Source of the DNA: Paenibacillus sp. PK3_47
Lineage (GTDB): Bacteria; Bacillota; Bacilli; Paenibacillales; Paenibacillaceae
Length of the DNA: 64,000 bases
Direction: 5' to 3'
Assembly: GCF_023520895.1 (NCBI RefSeq)
Contig: NZ_CP026029.1
Span: 1,364,001 to 1,428,000 of the forward strand
The position numbers and the translations under genes are program-made. How positions within the stretch are numbered: position 1 is the first letter of the stretch; every line of letters begins with the position of its first letter. Under the pieces are notes generated by a model. That model did not search any database and was not told the origin of the DNA. It was given only the letters and a program-made list of their open reading frames with translations. Below, piece by piece: positions 44,949 through 55,119 of the stretch.

Positions 44949-46508
44949 TTACCTTACCAGATCATAATTGAAGCCGGAGTTATTGCGGTCCAGCTCATCC
45001 AGAACCGTATTTACAATCAGCCCGATTAAATTCAGCGCTCCCTGATACCCGATAATCGGATGTCGGTGCATGTGATGGCGGTCAAAGATCGGAAAGCCTA
45101 CCCGGATCAGCGGAACACCCGCATCTTTGGCGGCAAACTTCAGGTGGGAGCTGCCGATGGCCAGATCCACAGGGTCGTTCAGCAGCAGGGAGCGCATATG
45201 CCACAGGTCGTTCCCCACATAGACGGCCGCCTCTGAGCCGTAAGGGCTGGCTGACAGAAGCGCCTCCGCTTCCTCTTTGAATTTCACACCGTCAAAATCC
45301 ACATCACCGTTGGAGCAGACAATATGCACCGGCTCCATGCCGGTCTCCAGGCAGAAGCCGATCAGGCCAATGAGCAGGTCAGGATCGCCGACAAGCGCAA
45401 CCCGTTTGCCGTGAATGTACGGATGGCTGTCTGTAAGGGCATCGACCACCCGGCCCCGTTCTTCTGTCAGCGATGCCGGAACCGGAAGTCCTGTCAGCTC
45501 ACTGATTGCCTCCAGCAGCTTGTCGGTACCTGTGATTCCAAGCGGCGCAGATAGGGCAGAAATCTGCTGTTTCCAGGTTCCGCTGATGTACTCTTGGGTT
45601 TTTCTCAGCGTGTATTTCTGCAGGGATAATGTGCCAAGCGCCTTCGCGGCCAGCGGAACATCTTCAAGCTTTGTGCCGCCGTAGTAGTATTCGTATTCAC
45701 CTGTGGCAGGTGAATCATAATTGCCGCTGTGATCACCGAGCAGGGTGTATTTGGTATCAAAAGCATCCAGAATTTTGCGGATCTCGGCAAAGTTGCCGGT
45801 ATAGGGCTCGAAGCCGAGCATCACGTTCAGCTTTTCCCCTGTTTCTTCACCCCTGCCCGGAGCCGCCTCAACACCGGAACGTTCATACAAGTAGCTCAGA
45901 ATGCCCTTGAGCATGGAATCATAGCCGGTAATATGGGAGCCGACGAAGCTTGGCGTATTGCAGAAGGCTACCGGGAAGTCCTCTGCAATGACTCCCTTTT
46001 GGCGGGCATTGCCGATAAACGCGGACAAATCGTCACCGATAACCTCGGCCATGCAGGTCGTACAGACCGCCACCATCTCCGGTTTGTACAGCGCCACACT
46101 GTTCTCCAGGCCGTCAATCAGGTTGTTCATGCCGCCGAATACCGCTGCATCTTCCGTCATGGATGAGGAAACTGCCGGTGTCGGCTCTTTAAAATGGCGG
46201 CTTAGATGACTGCGGAAATACGAGTTGCAGCCTTGGGAGCCGTGTACGAAGGGCAGTGTCTTCTCGAAGCCGAGCGCGGCCATAATCGAGCCCAGCGGCT
46301 GGCAGGCCTTATGCGGATTAATAACCACCGCTTTGCGGCTGAAATTCTTCTCCATATACTCTGCAGATTTCGAATAGGCGAGCGCTTCCGCTGTCTCCTG
46401 CTCACTGCAGGGTGCTTCGAACTGCTGCTTGTTGAGCCGCTGCTCGACGAACCGGTGCTCCGAGAACAGCGTGTTATAGTCCGGTATATCCAGTTTGTCC
46501 TTGCTCAT
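44949..46508 (-). CDS. nifK: Nitrogenase MoFe protein beta subunit NifK
   Basis: 519 residues. P-cluster Cys residues: [35 protein letters not shown] and [14 protein letters not shown]. Forms the alpha2-beta2 MoFe protein with NifD. The start overlaps the nifD stop in ATGA (46505-46508), so the two subunits are translationally coupled. Confidence 0.98.
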   Translation of the reverse strand: MSKDKLDIPDYNTLFSEHRFVEQRLNKQQFEAPCSEQETAEALAYSKSAEYMEKNFSRKAVVINPHKACQPLGSIMAALGFEKTLPFVHGSQGCNSYFRSHLSRHFKEPTPAVSSSMTEDAAVFGGMNNLIDGLENSVALYKPEMVAVCTTCMAEVIGDDLSAFIGNARQKGVIAEDFPVAFCNTPSFVGSHITGYDSMLKGILSYLYERSGVEAAPGRGEETGEKLNVMLGFEPYTGNFAEIRKILDAFDTKYTLLGDHSGNYDSPATGEYEYYYGGTKLEDVPLAAKALGTLSLQKYTLRKTQEYISGTWKQQISALSAPLGITGTDKLLEAISELTGLPVPASLTEERGRVVDALTDSHPYIHGKRVALVGDPDLLIGLIGFCLETGMEPVHIVCSNGDVDFDGVKFKEEAEALLSASPYGSEAAVYVGNDLWHMRSLLLNDPVDLAIGSSHLKFAAKDAGVPLIRVGFPIFDRHHMHRHPIIGYQGALNLIGLIVNTVLDELDRNNSGFNYDLVR

Positions 46509-47962
46509 ATGCTCGCCCCCTCTTTTTGGACCGGCGTCTTCTTCCGGATCAGATTCCAGACCGGACTGTTCACAGTCATATCCATATCCTTGGCAAAAAT
46601 CTTGAAGCCGTCGAAGCCGTGATACGGTCCGCTGTAATCCCAGGAATGCATCTGGCGGAACGGGACACCCATTTTGTGATACACGTATTTCTCCTTGACT
46701 CCTGAACCTACCAGATCGACATTCATCTTCTGGGCCAGCTCCTCCAGCTCATAAGCGGTCGGGTCATCCATAATGATCGTGCCTTCCTTCATCATCGGGA
46801 AGGTTTTTTCGTAGTCATCCTTATGGGCAAACTCATAACCCGAGGCGACGATATCCATGCCCAGATCCTCATAGGCGCCAATGGTATGACGGGAACGCAG
46901 GCCGCCGATCATCAGCAGCACTTTCTTATTTTCAAGACGCGGTTTGAATTTATGGATAATCGCATCCATGGCCGGCTTATGCTTGGCAATCATCTTCTCG
47001 CAATTTTCCTGGATCGTCTCATCGAATAATGCGGCAATGGCCCGCAGGCTCTCATAGGTTTTGGAAGGGCCGAAGAAGTTGTATTCCATCCACGGAATTC
47101 CGTAGGCCTTCTCCATATGCTCCACCATATAGTTCATGGAACGGTGGCAGTGAATCAGATTCAGCTTGGCCTTGTGGGCGATCTCCAGTTCATTCAGGGT
47201 ACCGTCACCGGACCACTGGGCAATGACCCGCAGACCCATTTCTTCCAGCAGGATACGTGAAGCCCATGCATCACCGCCGATGTTGTAGTCACCGATAATA
47301 TTGACATCATAGGGTCCCGTTTCCGCCAGGTCCGCTTTGCCGAGCACAAAATCACGGATTGCATCATTGGCGATATGGTGCCCAAGCGACTGGCTGACAC
47401 CGCGGAAGCCTTCGCAGCGGACCGGCACCACCGGCATTTCCAGCTCCTTCGCCATTTTTTTGGAGACTGCTTCAATATCATCGCCGATCAGGCCGACCGG
47501 GCACTCCGATTGAACCGAGATCCCTTTGGCCAGCGGGAACATTTCCGTAATCTCGCGCATAATGACTTCCAGCTTCTTATCACCGCCAAAGACGATATCC
47601 GTCTCCTGAAAATCACTTGTAATCTGCATCGCGGTAAAATTATCAATCCCCAGTGTCCCGTTCGCATAGTTGCGGCGCGTGCCCCAGCTGTACTGGCCGC
47701 AGCCGATCGGGCCGTGGCTGATGTGAACCATATCCTTGATCGGGCCCCAGACCACGCCTTTGGAGCCTGCATAGGAGCAGCCGCGCGGTGTCATGACGCC
47801 GGGACGGGATTTGATATTGGACTTCAGGGCACAGGTGCCGCAGGATTGCGATTCTTCAGTATTGATCTGGTAATGCTTCTGGCGGTCTTTCCGCGCCTTT
47901 TGGGGATAGGCTTCCAGCACCTCTTCTACCAGCTTTTTATTTGCCTCGATATCCAGTCCCAT
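46505..47962 (-). CDS. nifD: Nitrogenase MoFe protein alpha subunit NifD
   Basis: 485 residues. P-cluster ligands in [35 protein letters not shown] and [15 protein letters not shown]; FeMo-co ligand Cys in [20 protein letters not shown] and ligand His in [14 protein letters not shown]. All residues needed for an active molybdenum nitrogenase are present. Follows nifH by 24 bp. Confidence 0.98.
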   Translation of the reverse strand: MGLDIEANKKLVEEVLEAYPQKARKDRQKHYQINTEESQSCGTCALKSNIKSRPGVMTPRGCSYAGSKGVVWGPIKDMVHISHGPIGCGQYSWGTRRNYANGTLGIDNFTAMQITSDFQETDIVFGGDKKLEVIMREITEMFPLAKGISVQSECPVGLIGDDIEAVSKKMAKELEMPVVPVRCEGFRGVSQSLGHHIANDAIRDFVLGKADLAETGPYDVNIIGDYNIGGDAWASRILLEEMGLRVIAQWSGDGTLNELEIAHKAKLNLIHCHRSMNYMVEHMEKAYGIPWMEYNFFGPSKTYESLRAIAALFDETIQENCEKMIAKHKPAMDAIIHKFKPRLENKKVLLMIGGLRSRHTIGAYEDLGMDIVASGYEFAHKDDYEKTFPMMKEGTIIMDDPTAYELEELAQKMNVDLVGSGVKEKYVYHKMGVPFRQMHSWDYSGPYHGFDGFKIFAKDMDMTVNSPVWNLIRKKTPVQKEGASI

Positions 47963-47986
47963 TGGGTTGACCCTCCTTCTTTAAGC

Positions 47987-48856
<870 letters not shown>

Positions 48857-48859
48857 TCA

Positions 48860-50236
48860 TCATCCCTTCGAAATGTTTGTATTTTCAAAATAAGAGCTGT
48901 ACTTGACGCTTTCGAGAATCGCCTCCTGTATTCCGCCTTTGCGGACTAAGGGCAGCACTCCGGCTTTGTTCAGGCTGGCCCGCGGGCCGTCACCGATTCC
49001 GGAGCAGAGCAGAATGCGGCAGTCGCTTACAATAGAGATAATTTCCTGCAGTGTTCCGGCTTTGTCGCCGTTGCAGTCGGCTGTGCCATGGCAGTACGCC
49101 TGAATCTTGCGGACACCGATCAGCTTCACCTCTGTACCGTCGGTATCATAAATCAGGAACTCTGTCGCATGCCCGAAATGCTGGTTAACCTTGTCGCCGC
49201 CCCGGGTAGCCACTGCGAGTCTTGTTTTGTGCGCGCTGTCCCACTGGCCTTTGGTTCTTGCCCGTCTTGCACTGGCCCGTTCACGGATTTTGGAATCCAG
49301 ATCACTCTGGAAAAGCGCCCTCGCTTCCGTGTTGATGATCGGATCAGCCTCCATGGCCTCAAGCGGAAAGTCCCCGTTGCGGTCCTGGCCCAGCAGCCCG
49401 ATCGCATCCGCCCGGCACTGCCGGCAGTGGCGCATCACCTTCATCCCGTCACGCCCCAGCAGCTCCTGCAGATTGTGCAGTTCCTTCGGACGGGGGGCTT
49501 TGCGGCCCTCCGCTTCATACTGGCTCCCCGGTGCGATTATCAGCGGAGTTACATTGTGCAGCGTGGCCCCGAGCTCTTTTACTCTTTTGGACACGGCAGG
49601 AAGATGATGATCGTTGACCCCCGGAATCATAATGGAATTGACTTTGACGAGAATCCCCAGCTTCGCCAGCATCTCCAGGCCTTGCAGCTGACGCCCGATG
49701 AGCAGCTCCGCCGCTTCCCGTCCTTCATACCGGATCCCCTCATCGTACACCCAGGGATAAATTTCCCGGCCGACCTCTGGATCAATCGCATTGATCGTAA
49801 TTGTGACATGGCGGATACCCAGCTCAAGGATTTCATCCACATGCCGGTAAAGCGTAAGACCATTCGTGCTCAGGCATAGGGCTACATCAGGCACATGCTT
49901 TTTCACCCGGGCAAAGGTATCGAAGGTCTGCTCCGGATTGGCCAGCGGATCACCGGGACCGGCAATGCCGACCACCGAAAGCTGCATGAGCTGGGCGGCC
50001 ACGCCCTTTACCTTGCGCTCCGCCTGATCCGGTGTCAGCACTTCGCTTACAACACCCGGCCTGCTCTCATTTACACAGTCAAATTTGCGGTTGCAGTAGT
50101 TGCACTGGATGTTGCAGGCGGGAGCAACCGGGATATGCATTCTGGCATAATACCGGTGGGCCTCCTCGCTGTAGCACGGGTGGCGGCTGATCTCCTCCTC
50201 TGCTTCATTGGATATGCACGGCGACGGCTGCATCAT
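48860..50236 (-). CDS. nifB: FeMo-co biosynthesis radical SAM protein NifB (with NifX-like tail)
   Basis: Makes NifB-co, the 8Fe-9S-C precursor of FeMo-co; 458 residues. Radical SAM motif CNIQCNYCNRKFDC (about 41-54), barrel with GIAGPGDPLANP, and Cys residues of the accessory clusters (HCRQCRADAIGLLGQD). From about residue 330 to the end there is a fused NifX/NafY-like cofactor-binding domain (TRGGDKVNQHFGHATEFLIY), the usual NifB architecture. AGGAGGTG precedes the start. First gene of the operon, 120 bp after the predicted transcription start. Confidence 0.98.
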   Translation of the reverse strand: MMQPSPCISNEAEEEISRHPCYSEEAHRYYARMHIPVAPACNIQCNYCNRKFDCVNESRPGVVSEVLTPDQAERKVKGVAAQLMQLSVVGIAGPGDPLANPEQTFDTFARVKKHVPDVALCLSTNGLTLYRHVDEILELGIRHVTITINAIDPEVGREIYPWVYDEGIRYEGREAAELLIGRQLQGLEMLAKLGILVKVNSIMIPGVNDHHLPAVSKRVKELGATLHNVTPLIIAPGSQYEAEGRKAPRPKELHNLQELLGRDGMKVMRHCRQCRADAIGLLGQDRNGDFPLEAMEADPIINTEARALFQSDLDSKIRERASARRARTKGQWDSAHKTRLAVATRGGDKVNQHFGHATEFLIYDTDGTEVKLIGVRKIQAYCHGTADCNGDKAGTLQEIISIVSDCRILLCSGIGDGPRASLNKAGVLPLVRKGGIQEAILESVKYSSYFENTNISKG

Positions 50237-50314
50237 TTCCCACCTCCTGAAAGTCTGTTTTGGTTGGCCTGAAATCAGAAACGACAGAGACTGTGACTGG
50301 ATAGTTTCAGTGTT

Positions 50315-50331
50315 TGTAAGGTTTCATTACA
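50315..50331 (-). promoter_or_regulatory. GlnR box, downstream site of the nif promoter
   Basis: TGTAA-(7)-TTACA is a perfect match to the GlnR/TnrA consensus TGTNA-N7-TNACA, positioned about 31 bp downstream of the -10 in the nif leader. In P. polymyxa the equivalent downstream site mediates repression under nitrogen excess. Confidence 0.8.
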
Positions 50332-50362
50332 ACGGCTATGCTTGATCTCTTGAATTAACTTC

Positions 50363-50391
50363 ATCATATTTTCAAGCCCCCTTATCGTCAA
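50363..50391 (-). promoter_or_regulatory. Sigma-A promoter of the nif operon
   Basis: Minus strand TTGACG (50386-50391), 17-bp spacer, TATGAT (50363-50368). No sigma-54 (GG-N10-GC) element is needed or seen. Flanked by GlnR boxes on both sides. Confidence 0.85.
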
Positions 50392-50408
50392 TGTGAAACA
50401 AGCTTAAA
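50392..50408 (-). promoter_or_regulatory. GlnR box, upstream site abutting the nif -35
   Basis: Read on the plus strand it is TGTGA-(7)-TTAAA, one mismatch from TGTNA-N7-TNACA, and it ends exactly at the -35. In P. polymyxa GlnR bound to the upstream site activates nif transcription under nitrogen limitation. Weaker match than the downstream box. Confidence 0.6.
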
Positions 50409-50532
50409 AAGCCTATATTTTCCTTATGTTTGCATTTTCGCCATATCAAACGTTATGTTAATTGACATACACATACCATGTTTCCGTTTCCATTCTTCTC
50501 ACGATTTCAGCAGTTATTTGTTTTATCAGCCA

Positions 50533-50561
50533 TTGACAACGACTCTCAGCTCATATATGAT
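50533..50561 (+). promoter_or_regulatory. Promoter of the terC riboswitch leader
   Basis: TTGACA (50533-50538), 17-bp spacer, TATGAT (50556-50561): near-consensus sigma-A promoter, divergent from the nif promoter, about 35 bp before the riboswitch. Confidence 0.88.
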
Positions 50562-50601
50562 ACTTTTAGTAATCACGCAAATCACAAATTTAATATATCC
50601 C

Positions 50602-50746
50602 GTAAAGGGGAGTAGCTGAGTAATATAAGAGTGCAGTATAGCGCTTTGGCCTGTACTTCTTATATCTAAATAAAGTCGTCAATACGAGAATATGAGGATA
50701 TTCTCCGGCTTTATTGGCAATTAACCATTGTTAGCGAGACCTTTAC
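50602..50746 (+). ncRNA. yybP-ykoY manganese riboswitch
   Basis: Contains the conserved blocks of the Mn2+-sensing yybP-ykoY aptamer: AAAGGGGAGTAGC (from 50604), GTCGTCAATACG (about 50676-50687), TTATTGGCAATTAACC and GTTAGCGAGACCTTTACC at the 3' side. P1 is GTAAAGG (50602-50608) with CCTTTAC (50740-50746). The P1 3' strand is also the 5' strand of the following terminator, so Mn2+ binding should prevent termination and switch on terC. Confidence 0.95.
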
Positions 50747-50802
50747 CAAATAGGTTAGACCTTTATCCCAAAGGCTGATCTGTTTGGTAAAGGTCTTTTT
50801 TA
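50737..50802 (+). terminator. Riboswitch expression-platform terminator
   Basis: AGACCTTTACCAAA (50737-50750) pairs perfectly with 50783-50796, followed by TTTTTT. Its 5' strand overlaps the aptamer P1, giving mutually exclusive structures. Confidence 0.9.
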
Positions 50803-50876
50803 TATAAATTTGGTTACACTAAGGATGTTGTGGGTATCTTTTCAACATACTTACATCCATATGAGGGGGAAAGTTA

Positions 50877-51704
50877 ATGGATTGGGGATTATTATTAGAG
50901 TATGGCTGGGTACTGCTCGTTCTGGTAGCACTGGAAGGGCTGCTCGCCGCAGACAACGCACTTGTATTGGCAATTATGGTCAAACACCTTCCGGATGAAG
51001 AGCGTAAAAAGGCACTCTTTTACGGATTGGCAGGAGCGTTTGTGTTCCGGTTCGGATCACTGTTCGTTATTTCATATCTGGTCGATATCTGGCAGGTACA
51101 AGCTATCGGCGCAATCTACCTGTTGTTCATAGCCGGTAATCATATCTTCCGAAAACTTCTGATTAAGAAGCCGGTCACGGATGAAGCCAACGAGAGCGGC
51201 ACCCAAAAAGCTGTCGACAAAAAGAAAGCCGGTTTCTGGTTTACTGTACTGAAGGTTGAAATAGCTGACATTGCGTTTGCCGTTGACTCCATTCTGGCGG
51301 CGGTTGCCCTTGCTGTAGCTCTTCCGCCAAGCGGCATCGGCCACATCGGCGGTCTTGACGGCGGCCAGTTCCTCGTCATCTTCGCCGGCGGATTTATCGG
51401 TCTGATCATCATGCGGTTTGCAGCTTCCTTCTTCGTTAAACTGCTGCACACCCGTCCGGGTCTCGAAATCGCTGCCTTCTTCATTGTAGGCTGGGTAGGG
51501 GTTAAGCTCGCTGTTATCACACTGGCCCACCCGTCCCTCGGCGTTCTGTCTGAAGACTTCGCCCACAGCACCTGGTGGAAGACAACCTTCTACGTTGTTC
51601 TCATTATCATCGCCGCTACAGGCTGGTTCATGAGCAACAAGGTTGAAGAAGTAAATACAGGCGAAAACCCTGTTAAGGAAATCGATAGAGAGCTTGGCAA
51701 ATAA
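50877..51704 (+). CDS. TerC family manganese exporter (YkoY/MeeY-like)
   Basis: Integral membrane protein, 275 residues, seven or eight helices. TerC hallmarks: LVALEGLLAADNALVLAIM near the N-terminus (acidic and Asn residues for metal binding) and VEIADIAFAVDSILAAVALA in the centre, then PGLEIAAFFIVGWVGVKL. In B. subtilis the homologues MeeY/MeeF export Mn2+ and help metalate secreted enzymes. The manganese riboswitch directly upstream supports this substrate strongly. GAGGGGGA precedes the ATG. Confidence 0.94.
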   Translation: MDWGLLLEYGWVLLVLVALEGLLAADNALVLAIMVKHLPDEERKKALFYGLAGAFVFRFGSLFVISYLVDIWQVQAIGAIYLLFIAGNHIFRKLLIKKPVTDEANESGTQKAVDKKKAGFWFTVLKVEIADIAFAVDSILAAVALAVALPPSGIGHIGGLDGGQFLVIFAGGFIGLIIMRFAASFFVKLLHTRPGLEIAAFFIVGWVGVKLAVITLAHPSLGVLSEDFAHSTWWKTTFYVVLIIIAATGWFMSNKVEEVNTGENPVKEIDRELGK

Positions 51705-51715
51705 TAAATAAACAT

Positions 51716-51765
51716 AAAGATCGGCCTGAGGTTCAGCTGTACAGCTGCACCACAGGCCGATCTTT
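51716..51765. terminator. Bidirectional terminator between terC and the SLH gene
   Basis: AAAGATCGGCCTG (51716-51728) pairs perfectly with 51753-51765, followed by TTTG on plus. It lies between convergent genes. Confidence 0.85.
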
Positions 51766-51780
51766 TGTATTTCTGTGTAA

Positions 51781-54123
51781 TCAGTATCGTTCACCAATGG
51801 CCTGATCGACCCTGCCCTGCAGCTCCACCAGCTTCATGACGATGGCAGCGGCCTGCGCCTTGGTTACATTCTGCTGCGGATTGAATTTGCCGTTCTCAGC
51901 CTGCAGCAGCCCCAGTCTGACCGACAGAGCAGCTGCTCCTTTATCCTGGATGGCAGCACTGTCACTGAATCCGTTCAGGACAGCGTCATCCTGCAGGAAG
52001 GCAGAGAGCTTGGTATATTTCAAAAATGTGACCAGCGTGACAGCCAGCTCTTCACGGGTAAGCTTCTTCTCCGGCTGCACAACCTCATCGCTGCTGATCC
52101 ATGAACGGGTGACGGCATAATTAATCGCGTTATAATACGGACTTTCGGGATGTACGCCTGCAGCATCCTTGGCTTCACCAGAGGAATAGCCGGAGAAATA
52201 CGGTGTCGATGCTTTGGCAATGATGGTGTACCAGTCCCCTACCGTAATTTCCTGATCCGGGTTAAGCTTCCCTTCTTCATCAGGTGTCAGCACACCATAC
52301 TTCAGCAGCTCAGTAAGCTGCTTCTCCGCAGGATGTCCCTTAAGATCAGCAGCAGAGTCCGCTTTTGCACTCAGCCCTGCACCTTCATACACGGTCACCC
52401 ATTTGCCTGACACGGCATCGAGCACTCCAAAAGGCCTGTCGGAATCTTTTTGCTGCGGACTGTATACAAGCTTAATCTCCGGTTCAATATAGCCGGTCAT
52501 GTAATAGCCCCCGATACGGCTGTATTGCAGCTTTAATTCATACATATCCAGGTAGCTTTGCAGCGCTTTAGCCTTGGGAACCGCCGGCACCGGAGGCTCT
52601 GCAATATCCTCGACTCCCGAGTCGCCTCCGCCATAATAGGCCGTTACTACTCCGTAATTATCAAGCTGAAGGGTAACATACCCGTCATTTACCGGAATAC
52701 CTTGGTGGTAACGGATGAACTGGTACCGGTAACCTTGTTCTTCCGGGAGCACGCTCCAGGTTCCGCCGTGCTCAATCAGCTTGAGTTCACTGCTGGCATT
52801 GTTATACAGACGGCTGATCAGCGCAACCGCTTTTTGCTTCGCTTCAGCCGGTGTCAGCTTCTTTCCCGCAGCTTGAGCCTTTGGTTTATCGTTAACCGCC
52901 GAAGAAAACTGGTCCAGCTGAAACTGGCTGATTTCGCCTGTAGAAGCGTTAATTACTGCAAAAGAACGGCCGGGCATGCCTCCCCGCATATCCCCCATAG
53001 CATCTCCCCAGTTCAGCATCCACTGATTCTCACCCTTCTTCAGATAAGAAGGACTGAGCGTTTGGGAGACCAGCTTGCGCTCCTTGGGCAGTCCTACAGC
53101 TTCCTGCACCCGCTTGGCCGCTTCCTCGGCGGTAAGCTCTTTACCGGAACTTACCGGCTGGAATAGCTGCTTGCCTGGCGGAACAGCCTCATAAGACAGC
53201 GGGCCGTCAGCAGCTTCGCTGCCTTCAGAGTCGATTTTGCGGCCGCTCTGGGCATCAATCGCATATACAGACTGCTCCTGAGGCTGCCAGCCCAATACCC
53301 ACTTCTTAATGGTTCCATTCTTGTATACCGGGATATAGGAAAGTGCGACCTCAAAGCCATCCTTAAATTTCTTCTCCGCCTGCTCCAGCGTAACCGCAGG
53401 TTTGGCAGAAGGATACTGCTTTGATGTAGATGGTTTGTTAAAGCTAGTTACATTCCCGTCGCCGTCCAGGACAATCATCAGGGAATCGGATGAGGGAAGC
53501 CCGTTCTTCAGCAAATTGAAACTGAACGAATGCTGTACCGGCCCGAACAGCGCCTGACCATTCCCTACATAAACCGTGTTCTCGTCCAGCTGCAAATCAC
53601 CGCTCTTCAATGAAGGTGCCGCTGCGGTAATAAAGCTCTTTGCCTTCTCCAACGCTTCTGCCCGCGTTACCTTTGGAGGATAATAAGAGACATCTTCGGC
53701 AAAAGGGAAGTGGAGATATGTAGATATTAAATCTCCGTTCATGGCATCGACCGTACTTGAAAACCCGTAGCTCGAGTTGCCAATACTGTATTGCCAGTTG
53801 ATGTTCCAGATCATCTGATTCTCTGCAGGAGGGTAAACGGTCCCATTGTCGCCCAGCTGAACATTGGATACGGTTGCATCTTGAAGTGCAGGGAATAATT
53901 TACGCACCTTGGCCACTGCTTCGTCCTTAGTGATCTTCGCATCCGCCGGATCCGGCGTCCCCTTGCTTACAGTTTCTCCTGCAGCCTGCTGCAGCCCCTC
54001 TGCCGGCGATACCGCCTTGACGGATTCTGCCGCAGCTAAGTTACCAGGCAGCAACAGGGCCAATGCCACCGTAGTAATCAGTGCAGCTTTGGTCGTCTGA
54101 TGAATAATTTGGTTACTCTTCAA
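51781..54123 (-). CDS. YcdB/YcdC-repeat protein with C-terminal SLH domains
   Basis: 780 residues from TTG 54123, which follows AAGGAGG by 8 bases; an upstream frame extends to 54213 but would bury the signal peptide. Signal peptide about 1-32 (TTVALALLLPGNLAAA). Residues about 60-570 hold PepSY-like YcdB/YcdC units: pairs such as ITKDEAVAKVRKLFPAL, VTLEQAEKKFKDGFEVAL, LTAEEAAKRVQEAVGLP and LTPAEAKQKAVALISRLY, each followed by beta strands (WNINWQYSIG, WVLGWQP, WMLNWGDAMG). The last 190 residues contain S-layer homology motifs (VGDWYTIIAKAS, LTREELAVTLVTFL, VTKAQAAAIVMKL) that bind pyruvylated cell-wall polymer. Likely a cell-surface protein; enzymatic role unknown. Confidence 0.88.
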   Translation of the reverse strand: MKSNQIIHQTTKAALITTVALALLLPGNLAAAESVKAVSPAEGLQQAAGETVSKGTPDPADAKITKDEAVAKVRKLFPALQDATVSNVQLGDNGTVYPPAENQMIWNINWQYSIGNSSYGFSSTVDAMNGDLISTYLHFPFAEDVSYYPPKVTRAEALEKAKSFITAAAPSLKSGDLQLDENTVYVGNGQALFGPVQHSFSFNLLKNGLPSSDSLMIVLDGDGNVTSFNKPSTSKQYPSAKPAVTLEQAEKKFKDGFEVALSYIPVYKNGTIKKWVLGWQPQEQSVYAIDAQSGRKIDSEGSEAADGPLSYEAVPPGKQLFQPVSSGKELTAEEAAKRVQEAVGLPKERKLVSQTLSPSYLKKGENQWMLNWGDAMGDMRGGMPGRSFAVINASTGEISQFQLDQFSSAVNDKPKAQAAGKKLTPAEAKQKAVALISRLYNNASSELKLIEHGGTWSVLPEEQGYRYQFIRYHQGIPVNDGYVTLQLDNYGVVTAYYGGGDSGVEDIAEPPVPAVPKAKALQSYLDMYELKLQYSRIGGYYMTGYIEPEIKLVYSPQQKDSDRPFGVLDAVSGKWVTVYEGAGLSAKADSAADLKGHPAEKQLTELLKYGVLTPDEEGKLNPDQEITVGDWYTIIAKASTPYFSGYSSGEAKDAAGVHPESPYYNAINYAVTRSWISSDEVVQPEKKLTREELAVTLVTFLKYTKLSAFLQDDAVLNGFSDSAAIQDKGAAALSVRLGLLQAENGKFNPQQNVTKAQAAAIVMKLVELQGRVDQAIGERY

Positions 54124-54283
54124 AAGGTCATCCTCCTTAAAGTTGTAATGCTTGATAAAACTGGATACAAGCAGATCTCTTTGATTATACCCCTGATTAG
54201 TACAATTTTCCATATTTTATTGGTCAAAGGAAATCCGAACAGCTGCAGCGGGCTGCAGTTTCAGGCTGTCAGACTGCACAGCA

Positions 54284-54325
54284 AACAGCCTTTTCTCTAC
54301 CGCTTAAGGGTAAGAAAAGGCTGTT
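54284..54325 (-). terminator. Terminator of the SsuABC-like operon
   Basis: AACAGCCTTTTCT (54284-54296) pairs with AGAAAAGGCTGTT (54313-54325), about 40 bp after the permease stop; the T-run is short. Confidence 0.7.
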
Positions 54326-54366
54326 GATACGAGACTTATAATAGCGGCACAGGTGAACGTCTCCCG

Positions 54367-55119
54367 TTACCTCCGCCATTTCATGAACTTGTAATCCAGC
54401 AGGTCAACCAGCAGAAACAGCACAAACCCGACAAAGCTGAACAGCAGGATTCCTGCATACATCTCCGGATAATCCAGCCGCAGCCAGGCATCCATGATGA
54501 AGAAGCCCATGCCGTGCTCTGTTCCGTAAATTTCGGTAAAAAACAGCACGGAGATCGCGGTGCCCAGAGAAATCCGGATGGTACTGAGGATAACGGACAA
54601 CGCTCCAGGCAGGGTCACATTCCAGAATTTCTGGGCAGAACTGGCACCGATGCTTGTCAGGACATCATACGTGCTCTCCGGGATGGCCTTGATGCCGTCC
54701 CGGACGGAAATAATGACCTGAAAGAGCAGAATCAGCATAATCATCAGCACCTTGGAAGTTTCGCCAAGACCGAAGAACAGCATCACCACTGGCAGCAGGG
54801 CAATTTTGGGTACAGGATAAGTCAGATAGACTACAGGATCGAGCAACCGGTTCCAGAGCGGGGAGCGTCCCATGAGCAGTCCGACAAGCAGCCCCAGGAT
54901 CAGCGCCAGCAGGACGCCTTCAAAAATCCGCAGCAGACTGTATCCGACATTCTGCGCTACATCCGCCGCCCCCAATTCGAACATGGCCTTATAAACTGAA
55001 CCGGGGCTGGGCAGAATGGCATGATCCATCAGCAGAAAGGCAATATACCAGAGAACATTCATGCACAAAAATACGAATAATAACCGCAACAAGTGAAATA
55101 ACCGCTGTCTGTTCACCAT
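54367..55119 (-). CDS. ABC permease (SsuC/TauC/nitrate-type)
   Basis: 250 residues, six membrane helices. The binding-protein-dependent permease loop is ASSAQKFWNVTLPGALSVIL (EAA-like with conserved Gly), with YLTYPVPKIALLPVVMLFFG before it and GTAISVLFFTEIYGT after. Last gene of a three-gene operon; overlaps the ATPase gene by 7 bases. Substrate unknown: this group includes sulfonate, taurine, nitrate and thiamine-precursor importers. Confidence 0.9.
   Translation of the reverse strand: MVNRQRLFHLLRLLFVFLCMNVLWYIAFLLMDHAILPSPGSVYKAMFELGAADVAQNVGYSLLRIFEGVLLALILGLLVGLLMGRSPLWNRLLDPVVYLTYPVPKIALLPVVMLFFGLGETSKVLMIMLILLFQVIISVRDGIKAIPESTYDVLTSIGASSAQKFWNVTLPGALSVILSTIRISLGTAISVLFFTEIYGTEHGMGFFIMDAWLRLDYPEMYAGILLFSFVGFVLFLLVDLLDYKFMKWRR

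Noticed and set aside
50237..50560. Sigma-54/NifA type nif promoter
   Set aside because: No GG-N10-GC element or TGT-N10-ACA NifA site was found at a suitable place; a good sigma-A promoter with GlnR boxes is present instead.
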